A stretch of 64,000 nt of DNA, taken from NCBI RefSeq assembly GCF_900177515.1, contig NZ_FXAK01000008.1:433501-497500 (forward strand), in the 5' to 3' direction. Position 1 is the stretch's first letter, and every line of letters starts with the position of its first letter. A model generated the notes under the pieces. That model saw nothing but the letters and a program-made list of their open reading frames with translations. It was not told where the DNA came from and searched no databases. This DNA comes from Azospirillum oryzae (GTDB taxonomy: Bacteria; Pseudomonadota; Alphaproteobacteria; Azospirillales; Azospirillaceae). Shown piece by piece: positions 16,907 to 26,006 of the stretch. Position numbers and translations under genes: made by a program.

Positions 16907-17893
16907 ATGAAACGCCATCATCTTCTCGCGACCGCCGCCCTGGTGCTGTTCACGGCCCCCACCCTGTCCCTGGCCCAGACGCCGACGCCGACCGCCAAGG
17001 TGACCGAAAAGGGTCAGGTGGCGCAGCAGGACATGACCTTCGCCAACAAGGCGGCGATCAGCGACATGTTCGAGATCCAGGCGGGCAAGCTGGCGCAGGA
17101 TCAGGCGAAGGACCAGAAGGTCAAGCAGTTCGGCAGCCACATGGTGTCCGACCACACCAAGACCTCCGACGCCATGAAGGAGATGGCGCAGAAGAAGTCG
17201 ATGGCGCTGCCGACCAAGCTCGATTCCGAACACCAGCAGAAGCTGGACAAGCTGCGCGGCATGAAGGGCGAGCAGTTCGATTCCGCCTATATGCAGGGTC
17301 AGGTCGACGCCCACCAGACCGCCGTCTCGCTTTTCCGTGAGGAAGCGCAGAACGGCAAGGACGCCGACCTGAAGCGCTTCGCCGAGCAGACCCTGCCGAC
17401 GCTGGAGCAGCATCTGCGCATGGCCCGCGATCAGCGCCCGGCCGTCGCCTCCGCCGGCGGTGCCGCCGGTGGTGCCGCCGCCCAGCAGGGCAACAGCATC
17501 GAACAGATGATGGGCAAGGACGTCTACGGCGAGAACGGCAACAAGCTGGGCGACGTCGCCGACATCATTCTCGACGCCCAGAGCGGCAAGGCCACCCAGG
17601 TGATCCTGAACCGCGGCGGCGTGCTGGGCATCGGCGCCAAGCAGGTGGCGCTGGACTACAATCTGCTGCGGACCGACGGCGACCGCGTGGTCGCCCGTCA
17701 GGTGACCGAGGATCAGGTCAAGCAGATGGCGGAGTTCAAGTACGACGACAACACCGTCTCGCTGGGCAAGCGCAACGGCGACCAAAACACCGGCAGCACC
17801 GGCGGCGCCGCCAACCACAGCGGCATGTCCGGCGGCGCGGCCACCAGCCCGACCACCAATCCGGATGGAACCCAGACGCGCAACCCGCAGTGA
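16907..17893 (+). CDS. Exported DUF4142 and PRC-barrel two-domain protein
   Basis: The 328-residue protein has a Sec signal peptide (MKRHHLLATAALVLFTAPTLSLAQ). Residues about 40-175 form a DUF4142 ferritin-like helical bundle (FANKAAISDMFEIQAGKLA, then GSHMVSDHTKTSDAMKEMA, then QVDAHQTAVSLFREEA). After an Ala/Gly linker, residues about 195-285 form a PRC-barrel (MMGKDVYGENGNKLGDVADI, then VILNRGGVLGIGAKQVALDY). The tail is Gly/Asn/Thr-rich. DUF4142 proteins are periplasmic and stress-linked, of unknown activity. The PRC-barrel fusion is uncommon in my experience. A small hydrophilic gene follows, probably in the same unit. Confidence 0.85.
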   Translation: MKRHHLLATAALVLFTAPTLSLAQTPTPTAKVTEKGQVAQQDMTFANKAAISDMFEIQAGKLAQDQAKDQKVKQFGSHMVSDHTKTSDAMKEMAQKKSMALPTKLDSEHQQKLDKLRGMKGEQFDSAYMQGQVDAHQTAVSLFREEAQNGKDADLKRFAEQTLPTLEQHLRMARDQRPAVASAGGAAGGAAAQQGNSIEQMMGKDVYGENGNKLGDVADIILDAQSGKATQVILNRGGVLGIGAKQVALDYNLLRTDGDRVVARQVTEDQVKQMAEFKYDDNTVSLGKRNGDQNTGSTGGAANHSGMSGGAATSPTTNPDGTQTRNPQ

Positions 17894-18010
17894 TCCGAAG
17901 CGGGCCTGGCGGTCACTCCTGATCCCGATTCCAGCCGCCGGCCGCCGGGGGTCGTCTTCCCGGCGGCCCCGGGCAGCCAAACGATACGGCCAACCGACGG
18001 AGATAACGCG

Positions 18011-18229
18011 ATGGCGAACGCCAGCAAGAAGCACATGAGCCCGAGCGGACAGGGCAAGGGCACCGGCACCGGCGCCAACACCGACCTGCCCGCCGGCTCC
18101 ATCGGCGACAACGAGGTGCTGTCGAACCGCGACAAGTCCCGTCATTCCGACGCCCGCGGCCTGGACAGCAAGGCTGTGCAGACCGAACAGATGCAGGACC
18201 ACGCCGCCAACCACAATCCTGACAAGTGA
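18011..18229 (+). CDS. Small hydrophilic protein, hypothetical
   Basis: The protein is 72 residues (MANASKKHMSPSGQGKG...), very hydrophilic, rich in Gly, Ser, Asn, Asp and Lys, with no hydrophobic segment and no cysteine. It looks intrinsically disordered. CGGAGATAACGCG before the ATG gives a good ribosome site, and the gene is closed by a perfect hairpin at 18256-18284, which supports a real transcript end. It sits 117 bases after the DUF4142/PRC gene. Disordered stress proteins of this sort are common in rhizosphere bacteria, but that role is inference. Confidence 0.65.
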   Translation: MANASKKHMSPSGQGKGTGTGANTDLPAGSIGDNEVLSNRDKSRHSDARGLDSKAVQTEQMQDHAANHNPDK

Positions 18230-18255
18230 CTGGGAAAAGCGGCTGACGTGATGCA

Positions 18256-18284
18256 GACGGGACCGTGCGAAAGCCGGTCCCGTC
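18256..18284. terminator. Bidirectional terminator-like hairpin
   Basis: GACGGGACCG (18256-18265) pairs perfectly with CGGTCCCGTC (18275-18284) around a 9-base loop. It lies between the convergent small hydrophilic gene and trkH. The following T-run is short (GTTT), so termination strength is uncertain. Confidence 0.65.
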
Positions 18285-18290
18285 GCCGTT

Positions 18291-19751
18291 TCAGCCCCGC
18301 CAGAATTGGGGCATGAACAGCACCAGCACGGTGAACAGCTCCAGCCGGCCCAGCAGCATCGCCAGCGACAGCAGCCATTTGGCGGAATCCGGCAGGGTCG
18401 AGAAATTGCCGGCGGGGCCGATGACGTCGCCCAGGCCGGGGCCGACATTGGCCAGCGCGGTCACCGCGGCGCTGGCGCTGGTGATGAAGTCGAGCCCCAG
18501 CGCCATCAGCGCGATGGTGGTGACGCTGTAGGCGGTGAAGAACAGCGCGAAGAAGACGATCACCGATCCCAACACATCGTCGTCCAGCTGCCGGTTGCCG
18601 TACTGGCGCGGGAAGACGCCGCGGGGATAGATCAGGTGGAGGAAGTGGGTGCGCAGCACCGTCACCATCACCTCGAACCGGAAGATCTTGATGCCACCGG
18701 CCGTCGATCCGGTGCAGCCGCCGATGAAGGTCAGGCCGAAGAAGACGCCGACCGCCAGATTTCCCCACAGGCTGTAGTCGGTGTAGGCATAGCCGGTGGT
18801 GGTGACGACGGACACCACGTTGAAGGCCACCAGCCGCAGCGAGTCGGCGAAGCCGTAGCCGTACTTGAGCGTCAGCCAGATGCTGAGCGGAAGGATGACC
18901 GCCGCGAGGAAGGTCAGGTAGGTGCGCACCTGACTGTCGCGCCACAGCGCGTCGCGCTGGCCGGTCAGGGTGCGGACATAGAGGACGAAGGGCAGGCTGC
19001 CCGCCAGCATGAACAGCGTCACCAGCCAGTGCAGCACCGGATTTTCGAAATGGCCGATGGAGCTGTCGGAGGTGGAGAAGCCGCCGCTGGACAGGCTGGT
19101 CAGCGCATGCACCACCGCCTCGAACGGCGTCATGCCGGCCAGCCAATAGCAAAATCCGCAGATCACGGTCAGTCCGGTATAAACCGCGGTGATCGCCTTG
19201 GCGATCTGCTGGGCGCGCGGCAGCACCTTCTGCGAGCGGTCGGAGGATTCGGTGCGGAACAGCTGCATGCCGCCGACCCTGAGCGCCGGCAGCACCGCGA
19301 TGGCGACGCCGATGATGCCGATGCCGCCCAGCCATTGCAGCAGCGCCCGCCACAGCAGGATGCCCTCCGTCGTCAGGTCCAGCCCGACCAGCACGGTCGA
19401 TCCGGTGGTGGTCAGCCCCGACATCGTCTCGAAGAAGGCGTTGGCGTAGTTCAGGGACAGGTCGGGGAAATGGCCGAACTGGAAGGGCAGGGCCGCGAAG
19501 GCCGCGGTGGTGGTCCAGGTCAGCGGAGTCAGCAGGAAGGCCTGCCGCAGCGACAGCCCACCCTGCAGGTGGCAGCGCGCCGACCAGGCCAGCGCCCCGC
19601 CGCAACCGGCGGTGAAGGCGGCGGAATAGAGGAAGATCCGCGCATCCGGATTCCCATAGGCATAGTCGACCGCGGCCGGGATGAGCATCGTCGCGGCGAG
19701 CGCCAGCAGCACGATGGCGATGATGAACAGGATCGGCCTGAAATTCGGCAT
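18291..19751 (-). CDS. trkH: Potassium uptake protein, TrkH family
   Basis: The 486-residue inner-membrane protein with repeated M1-P-M2 units is the potassium-translocating subunit of the Trk system. Pore-loop filters are visible as MSGLTTTGSTVLVGL (near residue 117), SLSSGGFSTSDSSIG (near 219), FIGGCTGSTAGGIK (near 320) and ANVGPGLGDVIGP (near 440). It follows trkA on the same strand with a 70-base gap, so the regulatory and pore subunits are probably co-transcribed. It needs TrkA for nucleotide gating. Start at ATG 19751. Confidence 0.95.
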   Translation of the reverse strand: MPNFRPILFIIAIVLLALAATMLIPAAVDYAYGNPDARIFLYSAAFTAGCGGALAWSARCHLQGGLSLRQAFLLTPLTWTTTAAFAALPFQFGHFPDLSLNYANAFFETMSGLTTTGSTVLVGLDLTTEGILLWRALLQWLGGIGIIGVAIAVLPALRVGGMQLFRTESSDRSQKVLPRAQQIAKAITAVYTGLTVICGFCYWLAGMTPFEAVVHALTSLSSGGFSTSDSSIGHFENPVLHWLVTLFMLAGSLPFVLYVRTLTGQRDALWRDSQVRTYLTFLAAVILPLSIWLTLKYGYGFADSLRLVAFNVVSVVTTTGYAYTDYSLWGNLAVGVFFGLTFIGGCTGSTAGGIKIFRFEVMVTVLRTHFLHLIYPRGVFPRQYGNRQLDDDVLGSVIVFFALFFTAYSVTTIALMALGLDFITSASAAVTALANVGPGLGDVIGPAGNFSTLPDSAKWLLSLAMLLGRLELFTVLVLFMPQFWRG

Positions 19752-19821
19752 GATGTCTCTGGGCGGCGGATGGGGCGGCGAAAGAGGATCGGCGGAACTC
19801 GGCCGAACAGCAAAATCCCGA

Positions 19822-21201
19822 TCAGAAGAACTCCAGGCCGACGGCGAACAGCTTTTCGACCTTGCGCACCAGATCGGAGGTCGCCATCACGATGACGCGG
19901 TCATGCGGTTCGATCACCGTCTGGCTGGTGGGGATGATGACCTCGCCGCCACGAACCAGCGCGCCGATCATCATGCCGGCCGGCAGGCCGATGGTGCCGA
20001 TGGGGCCGCTGACGGCGCGCGAGGTCTCCAGCGCCTCCGCCTCCACCACCTCGCCGAAATTGTCGCCGATGGTCTGCACCGCCGCCACCCGGCCGCGCCG
20101 GACATGGCGCAGGATCGACGACACGGTGACCGCCGCCGGGTTGACGACGACGTCCATCCCCAGCCCGGCGACGATCGGCGCGTAGGAGGTCTTGTTCAGC
20201 AGCGTGATCGCCCGGCCGCAGCCGGCGCGCTTGGCCAGCAGCGAGGTGAAGACGTTGGTCTCGTCGTCGTTGGTGACGGCGACGATGGTCTCGGCCCGGC
20301 CGACCTGAGCCTCCTCAAGTATTTCATGGTCGAGCGCGTCGCCGTTCAGCACCACCGTGCTGGAGCGCAGCGAACGCGAAATCAGCTCCGCCCGCGCCGC
20401 GTTGCCCTCGATCATCTTGATCGAGATGCCGCGCATGTGGCGTTCGACGATCTGCGCCAGATTGAAGCCGACGTTGCCGCCGCCGGCGATGACCAGTCGG
20501 CGGGCCGGCGCCTCGCTGTGGCCGAACAGGGCGACGACGCGGACGATGTCGGCGGTGCGGCAGACCAGATGCACGTCGTCACCCAGCCGCAGCTGGTCGT
20601 TGCTCTTCGGCACGAAGCCGGTGCCGTCGCGGAAGACCGCCAGCACGGCGGCGCGCAGGTCGGGAAACATCTCGGTCAGGCGGCGCAGCGGCGTGTTCAG
20701 CAACGGCGAGCTGTTGGTGCAGTGGACGCCGATCAGGTGCACCTTGGCGTCGGCGAGAGGCACCATCTCGAACGCGCCGGGGGAGCGCAGGCGGCGCGCG
20801 ATGCTGTGGGCGATCTCCACCTCCGGCGAGATGACGACGCTGATCGGCAGATGGTTGGGCGCGAACAGCTTCGACCATTCCGGCTGGAGATAGGCCTGCT
20901 TGCGGATGCGGGCGATGCGCAGCGGGATGTCGAACACCGAATGGGCGACCTGGCAGGCCACCATGTTGACCTCGTCGGAATGGGTGACGGCGATCAGCAT
21001 GTCGGCGTCCCGCGCCCCCGCCTGGGCCAGCACGTCGGGATGCGAGGCGTAGCCGACCATGCCGCGCACGTCGTGGCTCTCGTCCATCCGCTGGGCAAGT
21101 TCGGTCGAGGTGTCGATGACCGTGATATCGTTGTCTTCCAGCGCGAGATGCCGCGCGATGCTGGCCCCGACCTGTCCGGCCCCGCAGATGATGACCTTCA
21201 T
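19822..21201 (-). CDS. trkA: Trk potassium transporter regulatory subunit TrkA
   Basis: A cytosolic protein of 459 residues with two RCK units. The first NAD-binding motif is at the very start (MKVIICGAGQVGASIARHLA); the second is in the middle (RLVIAGGGNVGFNLAQIVE, near residue 230). Each is followed by an RCK_C domain; the second includes ETSRAVSGPIGTIGLPAGMMIGALVR. It gates TrkH in response to NAD(H) and ATP/ADP. The start at 21201 is chosen because the family begins at the Rossmann strand and GGGGGGAG lies just upstream; a 29-codon upstream extension is not supported. It is the first gene of a trkA-trkH pair. Confidence 0.95.
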   Translation of the reverse strand: MKVIICGAGQVGASIARHLALEDNDITVIDTSTELAQRMDESHDVRGMVGYASHPDVLAQAGARDADMLIAVTHSDEVNMVACQVAHSVFDIPLRIARIRKQAYLQPEWSKLFAPNHLPISVVISPEVEIAHSIARRLRSPGAFEMVPLADAKVHLIGVHCTNSSPLLNTPLRRLTEMFPDLRAAVLAVFRDGTGFVPKSNDQLRLGDDVHLVCRTADIVRVVALFGHSEAPARRLVIAGGGNVGFNLAQIVERHMRGISIKMIEGNAARAELISRSLRSSTVVLNGDALDHEILEEAQVGRAETIVAVTNDDETNVFTSLLAKRAGCGRAITLLNKTSYAPIVAGLGMDVVVNPAAVTVSSILRHVRRGRVAAVQTIGDNFGEVVEAEALETSRAVSGPIGTIGLPAGMMIGALVRGGEVIIPTSQTVIEPHDRVIVMATSDLVRKVEKLFAVGLEFF

Positions 21202-21348
21202 ACGCCCGCTCCCCCCGGCTTGCCGACCGCTCCGCCCCCGTCTGGCCGGAATTTGTGAGGAAATGACGGCGGGAGCGGAGCGTTGCAAGTCAGAGCGGTC
21301 CGGCAGGCGGGAATTCCGGCCCGAATCGCCGGAATTCCCCCGCCGGTG

Positions 21349-24018
21349 TCAGAACTGCTTCAGCAGCCGGTCGATGTAGTTGCGCTCCTCCTGCGGGCGG
21401 CCGTACTGGCCGGAGCGGCGGCGGAGCTCGTCCAGGATTTCGCGGGCGCGCTGGAGCTCCGACTGTTCGGGGATCTTCACGTCGTTGGAGTCCTGCATGC
21501 CGTAGCCGGACGGGCGGCGGCCCAGCGGGTCGCGCCCCCGGCCCTGGCGCGGCATCTGGCCCTGCTGGCCCATCATGGCGGGCCCCCCCTGGCCCATCAT
21601 CTGCTGCGCCATCTGTTCGGCCATGCCCTGCATGCCCTGCTGCAGCTGTTCCATCGCCTCCGTCTGCGACGGCACGGCGGCGCCGGGGGCGCCCTGCTGC
21701 AGCGCCTGGGCGGCGTCGCGCATGGCGCGTTCAGCGCGACCCAAGGGCTGCGGGATCTCGCCGCTCTGCTGTTCGCCCATGCGGCGCATCAGCTCGCCCA
21801 GCTGGCGGCGCAGCGCCTCCTGCTGCTCGGCCTGCTTCTGCAGGGTCGGGCTGCCCGGATTCTGCTGGCCGTTCTGGTTGCGCCGCTGATTTTGCTGGCG
21901 GCCGCGGGGCTGTTCGCCCTGCTGCCCCTGCTGCTGGTCCATCGACTCCTGCGACTGGCGGAAGCTCTGGTCGAGGAGCTGCTGCTGCTGCTGCGCCAGC
22001 TTCTGCAACTGCTGCATCATCTCCCAGGTCTGGTTCTGCTGCTGGGCCTGCTGCTGGTTCATCTGGGCCATGGCGCCAGAACGCATGTTCTCCAGCATCT
22101 GCTGAAGCTGGGACAGCATCTGGCGGGCGGCGTCGCGCGATCCCGTCTGCGCCATCTCGCGCATCTGGTCGAGCATCTGCTGCAGGTCGTTGCGGTCGGT
22201 CATCTGGTCGGCCATTTCCGGCGGGACCATCGGGATCTTCTCGCCGCGCTGCAGCGCCTCCATCATCCGCTGTTCCATGGCGTCCATGAACTTGTCGAGC
22301 GCCGCCTGCAACTCGTCCATCAGGCGGTTCAGCTCCTCGTCGGAGGCGTTCTTGTCCAGCGCCTCGGACAGGCGCTTCTCGGCGTCGCGCAGGTCCTTCT
22401 CAGCCAGCGATAGGCCGCCATCCTCGATGCGGAGCGCGGTTTCCCACAGGAGCTGTTGCAGGGCCGGGACGCTGTCGGCGCTCTGGTCCAGCATCAGCCG
22501 GGCCATGGCGGTGCGCATCGACAGGAAGGCGACGATGTCACCGCCATAGGTGTCGGGGCGCGAGGAAATCTCCGCCAGCGCGCGGGCGACCTGCACCCGC
22601 GACTCCTGGGGATTGCGGGTCAGGATCTTGCGCTGGTTGATGATCGCGCGGGCGACGGGGTGGTTGAAGGTCCGTTCCGGCAGGATGATGGCCGCATCGT
22701 CCGAGCGGCCGGTCTGGCCGGCGCCGTCGGTCGCGGTCAGCCGCACCGTCACCGGCATGCCGGCCCAGGGGTGGGCGGTCAGATCCTGGAAGGCGGTGGC
22801 GTGCGCCTCCTTCGGGCGGACGCCGGGAAGCGACAGCGGGACTTCCAGCACGGGATCGGCTTCGGTCTTCGGGGCTTCCTTGTTGGCGGCCCCATTTTTG
22901 ACGGCGCCGGGCTGCGGCGGAACCTCGGGGGAGAGGCGGATCTGCGCCTTCACCTCGGTCAGGCCGTAATCGTCGCGGGCGGCATAGTCGAGTTTCAGCG
23001 CACCGCGCTCGCCGGCGGCGGGCGGATTGGCATGGGCGATGATGGGCGCGCGGTCGGGCACCACCTCGATCGGCCAGGAGCCCAGCGTGCGACCGCCCTG
23101 GGTGACGGCGATGCGGGTGCCGCCGGTCACCGGCTTCTGCACCTGGAAGTTGGTCGAATCAACCGCCTCGAAGGGGTCGGTCTGGTCGCCGGCCTCCAGG
23201 CTGGGAGTGCCGCCGCCGCCGGTGACACGGGCCAGAACGAGGCTGCCCTGCGGCACTTTCACCGGCTGGTCGACGGGGTGGTCGGCAGTGGACGAACCGG
23301 CGGCCTGCTGGGAAGCCGGCTTGGCGGTGGAGCCGGATTTCAGGAAGACCGGCGGCAGGCCGGTATAGTCGGGCGGGTTGATCCACAGGTCGAGCGTCGC
23401 CGCCGCCGTGGCGGCGCTGCCGCCGAATTGGGGGGTCAGCGCCGCAGCGATGCGCGGACGCCAGTCGCCCCAGGCGGCCGCGCCGGCGACCACCAGCGTC
23501 AGGATCACCAGGGCGCGCAGGGCGTAGCGGTCGTGCGACGGCACCTCTGTGCCCGGCCAGGCGACGCGCAGGCTGCGCATGGCGGCGCGCGTGCGCTCCT
23601 GATGCAGGCGCCACAGCGCCTGGGCGGTCGGGTCGTTGCCGGCGGGCCGGTCGCGCAGGGTGTGCAGCGGACGGTGGGCGAGACCGCTGTCCCGTTCCAG
23701 CCGACGCCGGGCCTCATCCTCCGCCGGGGTGCGGAAGCGCCGGACGCCGATGACGAGCGACAGCAGGAAGGCGGCGGCGAGCACCAGCAGGGCCAGCCCG
23801 TGCAGCCAGCCCGGCAGCAGGACCAGGAAATTCAGCAGCGCCAGCGCCAGGAAGGCGCCCAGCACCGACAGCGGCGCCCACAGCGCCGGCCCCAGCCGTT
23901 CCCACAGCAGCGCCGCGCGCGCCTGGGCAAGGCGGAAGCGTGGTTCGGTCACGCCCTCGCTTTGAGCAGCCCGGTTCGGGCCGGGTCCGGAGTCGCCGCG
24001 TCGCTCGTTCTGCTTCAT
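21349..24018 (-). CDS. TIGR02302 / DUF4175 family membrane protein
   Basis: The 889-residue protein has two N-terminal membrane helices (about residues 45-88) and a third near 170, then a long periplasmic-type region. Residues about 640-890 are extremely Gln/Met-rich (MQQLQKLAQQQQQLLDQ and similar) and probably coiled-coil, with repeated MxxQ units. This layout is that of TIGR02302, a family known almost only from alphaproteobacteria and of unknown function. A middle segment has GTRIAVTQGGRTLGSWPIEV and an Ig-like beta pattern. The Gln-rich DNA explains several long false frames on the other strand. No partner gene was recognised. Confidence 0.87.
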   Translation of the reverse strand: MKQNERRGDSGPGPNRAAQSEGVTEPRFRLAQARAALLWERLGPALWAPLSVLGAFLALALLNFLVLLPGWLHGLALLVLAAAFLLSLVIGVRRFRTPAEDEARRRLERDSGLAHRPLHTLRDRPAGNDPTAQALWRLHQERTRAAMRSLRVAWPGTEVPSHDRYALRALVILTLVVAGAAAWGDWRPRIAAALTPQFGGSAATAAATLDLWINPPDYTGLPPVFLKSGSTAKPASQQAAGSSTADHPVDQPVKVPQGSLVLARVTGGGGTPSLEAGDQTDPFEAVDSTNFQVQKPVTGGTRIAVTQGGRTLGSWPIEVVPDRAPIIAHANPPAAGERGALKLDYAARDDYGLTEVKAQIRLSPEVPPQPGAVKNGAANKEAPKTEADPVLEVPLSLPGVRPKEAHATAFQDLTAHPWAGMPVTVRLTATDGAGQTGRSDDAAIILPERTFNHPVARAIINQRKILTRNPQESRVQVARALAEISSRPDTYGGDIVAFLSMRTAMARLMLDQSADSVPALQQLLWETALRIEDGGLSLAEKDLRDAEKRLSEALDKNASDEELNRLMDELQAALDKFMDAMEQRMMEALQRGEKIPMVPPEMADQMTDRNDLQQMLDQMREMAQTGSRDAARQMLSQLQQMLENMRSGAMAQMNQQQAQQQNQTWEMMQQLQKLAQQQQQLLDQSFRQSQESMDQQQGQQGEQPRGRQQNQRRNQNGQQNPGSPTLQKQAEQQEALRRQLGELMRRMGEQQSGEIPQPLGRAERAMRDAAQALQQGAPGAAVPSQTEAMEQLQQGMQGMAEQMAQQMMGQGGPAMMGQQGQMPRQGRGRDPLGRRPSGYGMQDSNDVKIPEQSELQRAREILDELRRRSGQYGRPQEERNYIDRLLKQF

Positions 24019-24239
24019 GCCGCCCCCTCCGCGCCGAAATGCAGCCGGTCCCGCGGTTCGCTTGGCGCCGCCGGCCGGTGATGCTGCGCGAACCAGTCAT
24101 ATAGGCGCCGCCTGCGGCTTTTGCCCGCCCTTTTGCCCACCGACTCGTTCACCGGCGCAATGCTACAGCCCATCATTGCGCCATGGCGAAACTATGACGC
24201 GCGGCAATCCGCCGAAATTTCGGGGCGTTCGGGGTGCCG

Positions 24240-25178
24240 TCAGTCGCCTTCGCCGGCCGGCAGCGGCTTGGTCACGGTCGTGCCGCGCTGCGTCTCGCGG
24301 TACAGGATGTAGAGGCCGCTCGCCATCACCACGGCGGCGCCGGCCGCCATTGTCCCGGTCGGCACCTCCCCCCACAGCAGCCAGCCGAAGCCGACCGCCA
24401 GCAGCAGCGAAGCATAGTTCAGCGGCGCCACAACGGCGGCCGGGGCCAGCGAATAGGCGCGGGTCAGCATCAGCTGGCCGCAGCCACCGCACAGCCCGGT
24501 CGCCAGCAGCAACAGAAGATCCAGCGGCCCCGGCGTGATCCAGGAGACCGGCAGCGACAGGCCGGTCATGACGGTGGTCAGCAGGGTGAAATAGAAGACG
24601 ATGGTGTTGGGCAGTTCTGTCCGGCTCAGCTGCCGGATGGCGATCATCGCCACCGCGGTGCACAGCGCGCCGCCCAGGGCCAGCATCGCACCCAGATTCA
24701 ACACATCGCCGCTGGGCTGGACGATGATGAGCACCCCGGCGAAGCCGACCAGCACGGCGCTCCAGCGATGGATGCCGACCTTCTCGCCCAGCAGCGGCAC
24801 CGACAAAGCGGTGAGGAACAGCGGTGCGGCGAAATTCAGCGAGATGGCGTCGCCCAGCGGCAGCAGGTGGAAGGACCAGAAGGTCGCCACCATGGCACTC
24901 AGTCCGATCAGCGATCGGCCCAGATGGCCCCAGGGGTAGCGGGTGCGCAATGTCGCGGCGAAGCCGTTGGCGAAATGGATCACCAGACAGACCGGGATCA
25001 GTGCGAACAGGCTGCGGAAGAACATGACCTCGTTCACCGGGAAGCGGTCCATCAGGAGCTTCGCCAGGACATTCATCACCGAGAAGAACAGCACCGACAG
25101 CAGCATCGATGTGATGCCGAGCCGGGTGTTGTCGACACGCTGGTGCTGTTTTGGGAGAGTTTGGGGAGGAACTGTCAC
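24240..25178 (-). CDS. DMT-superfamily (EamA) transporter
   Basis: The 312-residue inner-membrane protein has ten predicted helices in two EamA repeats; the first starts ITSMLLSVLFFSVMNVLAKLL near residue 22, and the second includes GAMLALGGALCTAVAMIAIRQL near 166. Members are drug/metabolite exporters or nucleotide-sugar transporters; the repeat pattern here is that of the RhaT/YdcZ-like metabolite exporters. The substrate is unknown. The start codon is GTG at 25178 with no clear ribosome site; a later start just before the first helix is possible. The 221 bases between it and TIGR02302 hold no gene. Confidence 0.87.
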   Translation of the reverse strand: MTVPPQTLPKQHQRVDNTRLGITSMLLSVLFFSVMNVLAKLLMDRFPVNEVMFFRSLFALIPVCLVIHFANGFAATLRTRYPWGHLGRSLIGLSAMVATFWSFHLLPLGDAISLNFAAPLFLTALSVPLLGEKVGIHRWSAVLVGFAGVLIIVQPSGDVLNLGAMLALGGALCTAVAMIAIRQLSRTELPNTIVFYFTLLTTVMTGLSLPVSWITPGPLDLLLLLATGLCGGCGQLMLTRAYSLAPAAVVAPLNYASLLLAVGFGWLLWGEVPTGTMAAGAAVVMASGLYILYRETQRGTTVTKPLPAGEGD

Positions 25179-25304
25179 GATAGGCCAAGCCTACCAAGCG
25201 TTGTCGCCCGCGTCACGGTGTCGCGACGCGGGCGGTCATGTCGGGGCGGTATGGCGGTGTTGCGTAAATCCGCCCCGGTGCTTCGGTCGGCGCTCCGCCG
25301 GGGC

Positions 25305-25871
25305 TCAGACCTTGAACAGACCGGTGATTTCGGCCTCGGCGCGCAGCCAGTGCTCCTGCTCGCGGCCTTCGGGGCAGCCTTCCTCCTGCCAGATCTGATA
25401 GGCGCGTTCCTGGATCATGCGGTTGCGCTGGCCGCTGAGCAGGCCCTCGGCGATGTTCATGTTCAGGCGGGCCAGTGAGACCAGCTTGCGAGTCTCGATC
25501 GCGCCCTGGGTCGCCAGCATGGTGGTGGAGACGACATACTGCGCCAGATTGCGCAGGTTGGCCTTCACCTCCGGCTCGACCGGGCAGTCGTCGTTCAGCA
25601 GGACCGTCTTGATGGCGATCCACAGCTTCAGGTTCTGGTCCAGGGCGACCGTGACCTTTTCCGGCATGTCCGATTCCAGCAGGGTGCTGGCCGCCTGCAG
25701 CAGGACGATGCTGTCCTGTTCCACCGACGCGAAATTGGTGCGCAGGATGGTGTCGGCCCAGCTTTCCACCGGAGCCTCGAACACCGGCGCGGCGGCGGCA
25801 GTGGCTGCAGCAGTGGCGGCGGGAGCGGTTGCGGGAGCGGCGGAGGAGGCGGTCTTGCGCTTGGTGGCCAT
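25305..25871 (-). CDS. FlaF-like domain fused to DUF2934
   Basis: A cytosolic-looking protein of 188 residues. After an Ala/Thr-rich leader (1-30), residues about 50-145 resemble FlaF, the alphaproteobacterial regulator that promotes flagellin production: ALDQNLKLWIAIKTVLL (76-92), VKANLRNLAQYV (102-113) and SLARLNMNIAEGLL (132-145) follow the FlaF pattern. Residues about 151-182 (MIQERAYQIWQEEGCPEGR...HWLRAEAEI) are a DUF2934 motif. I know no described fusion of the two. Start at ATG 25871 (MATKRK); an upstream in-frame start has no support. No other flagellar gene is in the window. Confidence 0.6.
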   Translation of the reverse strand: MATKRKTASSAAPATAPAATAAATAAAAPVFEAPVESWADTILRTNFASVEQDSIVLLQAASTLLESDMPEKVTVALDQNLKLWIAIKTVLLNDDCPVEPEVKANLRNLAQYVVSTTMLATQGAIETRKLVSLARLNMNIAEGLLSGQRNRMIQERAYQIWQEEGCPEGREQEHWLRAEAEITGLFKV

Positions 25872-26006
25872 GGTGGGTTCCCCGGGGAGCGTTCGGTCCG
25901 CGTCCACTTGATCCAACCATGTTTAAGATGCAGTTAAGACGCTACCCATGCGCGCGTTTTGCCCACGCCAGACGCCGCGACACGATGTCCTTGCCCCGGG
26001 ACCCGG

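Noticed and set aside
16595..18448. 617-codon minus-strand frame over the DUF4142/PRC gene
   Set aside because: Low-complexity Val/Gly/Leu/His translation, antisense to a protein with signal peptide and domains.
19681..21258. 525-codon plus-strand frame over trkA
   Set aside because: Antisense shadow; TrkA motifs on the minus strand are decisive.
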